Source: Roseovarius mucosus DSM 17069 (GTDB lineage Bacteria; Pseudomonadota; Alphaproteobacteria; Rhodobacterales; Rhodobacteraceae). Taken from it: a stretch of DNA of 64,000 nt. Below the pieces are notes generated by a model that made no database searches, was not told the DNA's origin, and saw only the letters and a program-made list of their open reading frames with translations. The DNA is taken from contig NZ_KN293989.1 in the NCBI RefSeq assembly GCF_000768555.3, forward strand, positions 59,089 to 123,088. The letters run 5' to 3'. Shown piece after piece: positions 58,737 through 64,000 of this stretch (position 1 is the stretch's first letter; each line of letters opens with the position of its first letter). The translations under genes were made by a program, and so were the position numbers.

Positions 58737-59870
58737 TCATGCGGGAGCAAGTTGTGTGCGTAGGACCCTTTCAAAATAGGCGTCAGGGTTTTTGATCGTG
58801 TCTGCTTTTGCTATCAGGTAGTCAAAGATGAGAAGCAGTTTTCCTGCGCCTGCTTTCTGGATGCCATGCCGCAGTTCGTCTTTGCTTATTCTAAGCAATC
58901 GACCCAGGTCGTATAGAATGCGGGTAAGTGCTTCTCCTGTGCGCGGCGGTTGTGGGAAAAATCCCGCAACGTGGGTGAAGTCTTCCCATGCCATGCGTGC
59001 TGGGTCTCGGTTCATCGTGGGTTTGGTTTGTGCGGTTTGTTCACGGCGATTGACCGTAGTGGGAACATTCTTTTTAATTTCTTTTTTTATAGACTCTATG
59101 TGCCGGACATTTTGACCGTTTGTGGCGGTCAGATCGTTGGAATCTGGTGTATGAGGTCGGTCTTCGATAGTTAGTAAATTATCTGCGGTACCAGTTTTTG
59201 CTGCGGCATGGTGTTCACCGTAGCTTGCGTCGGTATCGGCTCCGAGGGCTCTAAGTTCTGAGATAACGCTCAGGACTGCATCAACGGTTAATGTTGCTCG
59301 ACGCAGGACATTTCTGATCATGTTGAGGGTAGAGAGCTTTGCTTCATCGAAGCGTGTCTGTTGGAGTAGCGAAGCACGTAGGGCCAACGCCTCAGCCTTC
59401 AGTGAGCGCAAGCGCTCGCGTTCTTCGGTGAGCTGCAAGGCTTGTGTCACGAGCGAGCTGTACCTCTCGATCAAGGGCTTCAGGTCGATACCGAAGGCAT
59501 CTCTGATAACGCCTCCATACCGCAGCGGAAAGCGTTTGCCATTTGCTGAATTCTTGCGTTCGATCAGTTCAGCAGCTGAGAGGCGTCCCAGGCTGCGTCG
59601 AATTGTTCGCTCATCGAGCCCATTGGCGCGCTCTGACAGAGAAGCGTTCGATGGGAACACGACAGTGAGCGTAAGTCGCTGGCTGACCCGAATCTCACGT
59701 TCTTTGCGGGGTAGGAAGCTAATGAGCGCGGTCAGAACGGCTAGGTCATTGGTTGTGAGGCCGAGCTCCTTCCTCAGTACGCGAACTGGGCCCAGAAGCT
59801 CATAGGGGTTAGGGCAGGGCAGAGATATCCGTTCCGCCAGGGCGGTTGTTGTTTCATTTGCATGTCTCAT
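58737..59870 (-). CDS. repC: RepC replication initiator
   Basis: 377 residues. Two winged-helix-containing parts: N-terminal (LGLTTNDLAVLTALISFLPR, RVSQRLTLTVVFPSNASLSE, DERTIRRSLGRLSAAELIER) and C-terminal (GFFPQPPRTGEALTRILYDL, AGAGKLLLIFDYLIAKADTI). That is RepC of repABC plasmids, which initiates replication at an origin usually inside repC itself. It lies downstream of repB after the antisense-RNA region. Confidence 0.92.
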   Translation of the reverse strand: MRHANETTTALAERISLPCPNPYELLGPVRVLRKELGLTTNDLAVLTALISFLPRKEREIRVSQRLTLTVVFPSNASLSERANGLDERTIRRSLGRLSAAELIERKNSANGKRFPLRYGGVIRDAFGIDLKPLIERYSSLVTQALQLTEERERLRSLKAEALALRASLLQQTRFDEAKLSTLNMIRNVLRRATLTVDAVLSVISELRALGADTDASYGEHHAAAKTGTADNLLTIEDRPHTPDSNDLTATNGQNVRHIESIKKEIKKNVPTTVNRREQTAQTKPTMNRDPARMAWEDFTHVAGFFPQPPRTGEALTRILYDLGRLLRISKDELRHGIQKAGAGKLLLIFDYLIAKADTIKNPDAYFERVLRTQLAPA

Positions 59871-59912
59871 GGTGTTTCGGAAGAAAAAGCTTCCCCTTCA
59901 CCGCGAGCGGTG

Positions 59913-60003
59913 TTGAAATCGATTCGTTTTGGGGGTATCAATCAGGTGTCGAGACTGATTGAGGCCCTTCGGAAGCATCGCTTTCGGGGGGTCTTTCTTT
60001 TTC
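59913..60003 (+). ncRNA. repABC antisense RNA (ctRNA) locus
   Basis: Located between repB and repC on the opposite strand, where repABC plasmids encode their incompatibility RNA. Promoter TTGAAA (59913-59918), 17 bp, TATCAA (59936-59941). The predicted RNA of about 55 nt carries a stem TCAATCAG/CTGATTGA (59938-59962) and ends in a hairpin CGGAAGC/GCTTTCG (59970-59986) followed by a T-rich tract to 60003. It would limit RepC synthesis. Confidence 0.75.
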
Positions 60004-60043
60004 TAGCCGGTCCTCCTTTCGTTTTCTGCTCGTTGCTTTTGAT

Positions 60044-60063
60044 GTCTTGACCGCGGTCAAGAC
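60044..60063. repeat. parS-like palindrome 2
   Basis: GTCTTGACCGCGGTCAAGAC, perfect 20-bp palindrome in the repB-repC intergenic region. Confidence 0.85.
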
Positions 60064-60073
60064 ACGGGGGTCG

Positions 60074-60997
60074 TCACTCTGGCCCGTCTTGACCGCGGTC
60101 AAGAAGCTCCATGACCAGCTTCCGGACTGCCTCCTCAACACGAGGGACAAGATCCGCGTCCACATCGATGGTGATACGGTTGCCCTTTCGGCCGATCTTC
60201 ACGCGCTCACTGGGGTGTGTCTTCTGCGTCGATGGTTTGGTGGCTGTCAGCAAGGCAACCGCCGCTTCGAGACGGTCGGGGCCCGGTATGTTGCGAGGGA
60301 TTTTGCCGGCAACTTCTCGGGCTCTCGCCACGTCTTTCTCGCACAGCCTGAAAAGCTTTTCCCAAACCCGTCGACCAACGCCGTGTGCAGGTCCGATAGC
60401 CTGAATCAGTTCCATCGGGATGCCCGTAGCGATACGGTTCATCCGCGAGACGAGCGATTCATCGATCTGAAGTGCCCGATACGCGATCGTTTGAGCGTTC
60501 TTGCGCGTTTCGTCGGTTTTCCCAAGTTCTCGAATGATTCCGGCGACAAACAGAGCCCTTTCGATGAAAGATGGATCTTGGCGCGCATTATTCTCTACGC
60601 CTTGGGCAATGAGAGCTTCCTCGTCGGTCATCTCCATGACCGTAGCGCGCACTTTCTGACCAAGTTGGCGACAAGCGAGAAGCCGACGGCGTCCATAGAC
60701 GATCTCAAGCGCACCGTCCTCGGTTCGGCGAACCAGCACTGGAACCTTTTGACCGTGCTCGCGGATCGACGATACAAGCTCATCCAGACCATCGCTTGGA
60801 TCGATGCGGTCCATGACCGCGGACATCCGTATGGCGGTCGGGTCGATCAGCCGCGTGGCGTGTTTATCCTCTTCGAGCACAGATGCTTGAGCGCGAGCTA
60901 CAGTCGGGCTCGTCCGTTTCACATCCAGATCGTCGTCTGAAGGCGGCGTTTTGCCCATCGCGTTCTTGAGTGAGTCCCCGAAGACCTTACGCGCCAT
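60074..60997 (-). CDS. repB: RepB plasmid partition protein (ParB type)
   Basis: 307 residues. ParB nuclease-like domain with GQKVPVLVRRTEDGALEIVY and GRRRLLACRQLGQKV, then DEEALIAQGVENNARQDPSF, an HTH region and a RepB C-terminal dimer domain. It binds parS-type palindromes and is moved by RepA. A palindrome (60087-60104) lies within the last codons of the gene. Start overlaps the repA end by 11 bp. Confidence 0.92.
   Translation of the reverse strand: MARKVFGDSLKNAMGKTPPSDDDLDVKRTSPTVARAQASVLEEDKHATRLIDPTAIRMSAVMDRIDPSDGLDELVSSIREHGQKVPVLVRRTEDGALEIVYGRRRLLACRQLGQKVRATVMEMTDEEALIAQGVENNARQDPSFIERALFVAGIIRELGKTDETRKNAQTIAYRALQIDESLVSRMNRIATGIPMELIQAIGPAHGVGRRVWEKLFRLCEKDVARAREVAGKIPRNIPGPDRLEAAVALLTATKPSTQKTHPSERVKIGRKGNRITIDVDADLVPRVEEAVRKLVMELLDRGQDGPE
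60087..60104. repeat. parS-like palindrome 3
   Basis: TCTTGACCGCGGTCAAGA, inside the 3' end of repB, 23 bp from palindrome 2. Confidence 0.8.
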
Positions 60998-62168
60998 GGC
61001 TACGCCCCCATGCTTTCAGGATTTCGCGTTCGACTTCGTCGGTCACGCGCGAGACGGACTCGATCGCGCGCTCGTAAGTTCTGCGGTTCACGTCGCGAGG
61101 TTCGACCTCGAAGATGCTCTGCTGGGTGTTCGCAGCATCACCCACGGCTGTTGATTTCAGGAACTCGGCAGACAGCACGGCATCCCCGAGGACTGTCCGA
61201 AGCAGAGACGAAATCTGCACCTGCGGACCATCCGTATTTTCGTAGCGGGTGATCAGAACTCGCACGAAGTTCAGTCCATGTTCCGGGGCGTGTGCCTCGA
61301 CGACGCCCATCAGGTTGCTCGCCATGCCCAGAAAGCTCGCCAGCGACATGACATCGAGCATCGACGCGTTGAGCGGGATCAGGACCCCGGTCGATGCAAA
61401 GAGGGCAGAGATCACCGAGAAGTTCAGCTGCGGTGGGGTGTCAAATATTACCACATCATATCGGTTGAGGACGGGCTCAAGCGCTTCCCGGATGCGGCTA
61501 TGGAACGTGGTGGCGCCGTGTCTGAAGCTCAGGGCGACCTCGAACTCGTACTCCATGATGTCCATGGATGCCGGGATCAGATCCACGGTCGGGAAGTTTG
61601 TTTTGCGAATGATCTCTGTTGCGGGCAGTGGATCGTCGGATCGGATAAGATCGTATGACGTCGGCATATCCGGATCCAGCTCGGGAGTAACCCCGAATAG
61701 GTTTGTCAGACTTGCCTGGCTGTCGAGGTCGATCAGTAACACCCGGTAGCCGCGCAGACCTAGTAGTTGCCCTACATGGGCAACAGATGACGTCTTGGCG
61801 GAGCCACCCTTCAGGTTGAAGATAGTCAAGACCTGACAAGCCTCTCCCGGTCTTCTGTGCGGGTGTTCTTCTGGCTTGATCCTTCCAGTCTCGAGAAGTA
61901 CGCGTTGTGCCTCGACCATCTCCTCTGCAGAGAAGCTACGGCGGTTGCCGCCCTCCAGGACACCTTCGGGAAAGCCTTCGAGGTTTGACACATGATGGCG
62001 AAAGGTATTCTGATTAATGCGAAGCAGTTCAGCCGCTTCCCGCATGGCGAAGCGTCGGAGGCCCTTCTGAGCGTCCGGTGGGAAGGTTTCCTGCGCATGT
62101 TCACGCAACCGACTACCAAGCCGCTTGGACATGACTTCAAATCTCTGGGAGGCCCGTATCCCGTTCAT
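60987..62168 (-). CDS. repA: RepA partition ATPase (ParA type)
   Basis: 393 residues from ATG 62168 (GAGGGCAGTG upstream); ATG 62132 is an alternative. N-terminal HTH-like part (FAMREAAELLRINQNTFRHH), deviant Walker A TIFNLKGGSAKTSSVAHVGQ, RVLLIDLDSQASLTNLFGV (Walker A') and VVIFDTPPQLNFSVISALFA. RepA segregates the plasmid together with RepB and represses the repABC promoter. Confidence 0.94.
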   Translation of the reverse strand: MNGIRASQRFEVMSKRLGSRLREHAQETFPPDAQKGLRRFAMREAAELLRINQNTFRHHVSNLEGFPEGVLEGGNRRSFSAEEMVEAQRVLLETGRIKPEEHPHRRPGEACQVLTIFNLKGGSAKTSSVAHVGQLLGLRGYRVLLIDLDSQASLTNLFGVTPELDPDMPTSYDLIRSDDPLPATEIIRKTNFPTVDLIPASMDIMEYEFEVALSFRHGATTFHSRIREALEPVLNRYDVVIFDTPPQLNFSVISALFASTGVLIPLNASMLDVMSLASFLGMASNLMGVVEAHAPEHGLNFVRVLITRYENTDGPQVQISSLLRTVLGDAVLSAEFLKSTAVGDAANTQQSIFEVEPRDVNRRTYERAIESVSRVTDEVEREILKAWGRSHGA

Positions 62169-62212
62169 CACTGCCCTCAAGTCTTTATTGTTTTACAAAG
62201 CTTAACAGATAT

Positions 62213-62221
62213 TGTGGATAA
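62213..62221 (-). promoter_or_regulatory. DnaA box upstream of repA
   Basis: TTATCCACA on the minus strand, a perfect DnaA box, 45 bp upstream of the repA start. It may tie repABC transcription to the host cycle. Confidence 0.5.
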
Positions 62222-62425
62222 ATCCAGACCAAACCGTTGAGCGGCCTAGCGGCGTTGAAGGCGCCGGTTTCTGTCGACCGTAAACTGTTAAAAATCAGCG
62301 TCTTGGGCGACTGCGCTCTCACTCTACTTCAACACCTCGTTGCCAGCTACGAAGTGACCACAAGATGTATTGTGAGTGCGTACAGAAATCAGTCGGCAGA
62401 ATCGGATGGGCGATTCTCGGGAATC

Positions 62426-62794
62426 TCAATCGAGCAGCCCCAGCCTCTCAGCCCGCTCCAGTAGCATCTTCACCGAAGAAGGCTGCCAGCTTGTCCGCCC
62501 GCGTGGCGTGCGCTCGCGCATCGCTTCCAGCCGGGTGCAGATCGCCTGAAGCGTGATGTCGGGATCTGCGCCCTTGATGCCGGCGACGATCGCGGGCAGA
62601 CGGTCGTGGGTTTCGCGGCGCCCGGCGCGGGCCAGCACCTCGGCAGGCAGGAACCCATCGCGAACATAGGCCTTCACAGCGCGCAGCAGGCGGCTTTGTG
62701 TCCAGCGACGCACCTCGGGCAAGGGGCCGTTGTCGCGTTTAGTTCCCGATTTCAATTGAAGCAGTAAGCTGAAACTGAAGCGCTGGAATTTCAC
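62426..62794 (-). CDS. Possible recombinase fragment
   Basis: 122 residues from GTG 62794. The C-terminal part (TLQAICTRLEAMRERTPRGR, then TSWQPSSVKMLLERAERLGL) resembles the end of resolvase-type recombinases, where a helix is followed by TPRG-x-x-W-x-PSSVK-x-(L/I)L. No catalytic domain is present, so either a fragment or a small HTH protein. It lies 36 bp from the tyrosine recombinase gene. Confidence 0.45.
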   Translation of the reverse strand: MKFQRFSFSLLLQLKSGTKRDNGPLPEVRRWTQSRLLRAVKAYVRDGFLPAEVLARAGRRETHDRLPAIVAGIKGADPDITLQAICTRLEAMRERTPRGRTSWQPSSVKMLLERAERLGLLD

Positions 62795-62805
62795 CTTAGC
62801 GCTTC
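62777..62805. repeat. Inverted repeat between recombinase genes
   Basis: GAAGCGCT (62777-62784) and AGCGCTTC (62798-62805), 13-bp spacer, at the start of the recombinase-fragment gene. Arm length and spacing fit a tyrosine-recombinase core site, but this is only suggestive. Confidence 0.35.
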
Positions 62806-62830
62806 ACCAACGCGTCAAGTTTCCTGACCT

Positions 62831-63985
62831 TCACAGCCCTGCGGCTTTGGTCAGGTTCACCCGGAACCTGTCGCGCCTCCGCTGATAGCGCCGGGTCATT
62901 TCGGCCGACGCATGTCCGAGTTGCTTTTGAATATAGCGCTCATCAACCTCCGCCGACGAGGCGAGCCCGGCGCGCAGGGAATGGCCAGAGAACATTGCCA
63001 GCCGTTTCGCTTCCGGCAGATCGGATCTGACGCCACTCTTCAGAACGGTTGCCTTGATCAGTCGCGCAATGTGCTTGTCCGAAAGGCGGGCTTCGAGGGT
63101 GCGTTTGCCATCCCGCGAGGTGCGCACGAAGACCGGCCCAAAGTCGATGCGTCCGAAGTGTAGCCATTGTTCGAGCGCGTGGACGGGGCAGGTCTGCTCT
63201 GACGAACCACGCCCGACCTCGACCTCGCGCCACCCGGTCTTGGCGTTTAGCGTCAGCAAAACACCGCCTTCGAAGACCTCGATCCAGCCGCCGGAGTCCG
63301 GTGTATCGTCCTTATGCACATCGAGGCAGACCACCTCCGACCGGCGCAAGCCGCCTGCATAACCCAAAAGCAAGATCGCCCGGTCTCGGAGCCCACGGAG
63401 ATCGAAAGGAAGGGTGGCCACCATGGCCTGGATGTCCTCAGGCAGGATCGCCTCTTTCTGAACCGGCGGGCGCGTATGCTTGCGTTTGATCCCGGCCAGA
63501 ACCGTGGCGATGTGGCGGTTCTTGCGATCAAGAGTGAACCCGCGCTGCCTGTAGTTCCAGGCAAGCCCCGAGAGACGACGCTCAATCGTGGAGACCGAAA
63601 GGGCAGGGGCCTTCCCGGCTGGTGCAGCCAAATCAGCTACATAAAGTCCAACCATCTCAGGCGAGGGGGGCAGAGGTTCCGTGCCTTTCAGCCGGCACCA
63701 GCGGGTGAAGTGTTTCCAGTCGGCGGCGTAGGCCTTGTTCGTGTTCCCAGCCGTCGAGGCCTCGGCGTAGTCCCGGGCGGTATCGATCAGCCGGTCGAGC
63801 GCGCCGGAGCCGGCCACATGGGCGGGCAGAGCGATTGAGGCTCCGTCCCGAGAGGTTCTCTCGTCGCGCTCGTCACTGTTCGGCGCAGTATGGGGCGCTG
63901 AGCTCGAAATCCCGGACTCTGACCCGGCTGAACCCTCGATGTCGTTCTGCCGAGGTTTTTGAGACTGGGTGCCATGTGTTTTCAA
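62831..63985 (-). CDS. Tyrosine recombinase / phage-type integrase
   Basis: 384 residues. A Ser/Asp-rich N-terminal 60 residues, SAM-like core-binding domain (NTNKAYAADWKHFTRWCRLK), and catalytic domain with GYAGGLRRSEVVCLDV (Arg), the HSLRAGLASSAEVDERYIQK box (HxxR), QLGHASAEMTRRYQRR (His and Tyr). It could resolve plasmid dimers or integrate the element. Located beside repA, so dimer resolution is plausible. Confidence 0.92.
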   Translation of the reverse strand: MKTHGTQSQKPRQNDIEGSAGSESGISSSAPHTAPNSDERDERTSRDGASIALPAHVAGSGALDRLIDTARDYAEASTAGNTNKAYAADWKHFTRWCRLKGTEPLPPSPEMVGLYVADLAAPAGKAPALSVSTIERRLSGLAWNYRQRGFTLDRKNRHIATVLAGIKRKHTRPPVQKEAILPEDIQAMVATLPFDLRGLRDRAILLLGYAGGLRRSEVVCLDVHKDDTPDSGGWIEVFEGGVLLTLNAKTGWREVEVGRGSSEQTCPVHALEQWLHFGRIDFGPVFVRTSRDGKRTLEARLSDKHIARLIKATVLKSGVRSDLPEAKRLAMFSGHSLRAGLASSAEVDERYIQKQLGHASAEMTRRYQRRRDRFRVNLTKAAGL

Positions 63986-64000
63986 TGGTTTGCGGTTTTT

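Noticed and set aside
1..64000. CRISPR array, rRNA or tRNA genes
   Set aside because: No regularly spaced direct repeats and no tRNA- or rRNA-like sequence noticed on reading; the only tandem-like repeats are the parS palindromes and the dispersed leader motif.

Overview
The window looks like part of a conjugative repABC plasmid, or an element built on one, from an alphaproteobacterium, most likely the Roseobacter/Rhodobacteraceae group. The evidence is a complete repA-repB-repC cassette with an antisense-RNA locus and parS-like palindromes (57.7-62.2 kb), a VirB/VirD-type conjugation system, high GC content, an alphaproteobacterial-type SOS box, and many small DUF proteins familiar from Rhodobacteraceae plasmids. 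This taxonomic call is inference from gene content.

Layout. (1) 1-3.1 kb: metal cargo with the end of a MerR-type regulator, YnfA, CcdA, a transglutaminase-like protein and a CDF cation exporter; two promoters have the 19-bp spacer typical of MerR-family control. (2) 3.5-17.1 kb: type IV secretion genes, with a TrbM-like protein, an XRE regulator and virB1-2-3-4-(lipoprotein)-(SLT/VirB5 chimera)-5-8-9-10-11-(two small genes)-6. (3) 17.3-20.2 kb, minus strand: a type II-short CBASS operon (DUF2188 protein, CapV-like patatin, CD-NTase, E2-like protein). (4) 20.3-21.9 kb, diverging from it: an XRE-ImmA protein followed by a PIN-domain protein. (5) 22.0-27.1 kb, minus strand: VirD4, VirD2-type relaxase, MobC-like protein and a probable oriT with a T-border-like nick sequence. 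(6) 27.5-29.3 kb: small plasmid genes. (7) 29.8-31.4 kb, minus strand: a second, diverged XRE-ImmA plus PIN pair. (8) 31.5-35.1 kb: a type III CBASS operon (Cap6/TRIP13, a Cap8-position protein, Cap7 HORMA, CD-NTase, NucC), again diverging from the XRE-ImmA gene. (9) 35.2-41.7 kb and 50.5-56.9 kb: a block of plasmid maintenance or establishment genes (DUF736, DUF6915-like, DUF6878-like, strawberry-notch helicase/methylase, ParB-like, DUF3768, ArdC-like antirestriction). (10) 42.0-49.6 kb: a mercury-resistance island interrupting that block. It has a merR/merTP operon through merA, a second flavoprotein and a CcdA-MFS-YnfA operon, and ends at a 38-bp Tn3-family terminal repeat beside a YhaV/PrlF toxin-antitoxin pair. 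(11) 56.6-64 kb: a PemK-like/Phd-like pair, a decayed ParB-like pseudogene, repC-repB-repA, and a tyrosine recombinase.

How it fits together. The plasmid replicates and segregates by RepABC, moves by VirB/VirD4/relaxase, and carries metal and mercury resistance plus two abortive-infection systems of different class. The most striking pattern is that both CBASS operons are divergently paired with an XRE-ImmA/PIN gene pair of the same family, at about 110-180 bp, with candidate operators between them. This resembles the known CapH/CapP control of CBASS, but here the repressor and peptidase are fused and a PIN-domain protein is added. A second shared element is a GTATAYTWTCGTA motif in front of the trbM-like gene, the virB operon and the mob operon, suggesting one transfer regulon.
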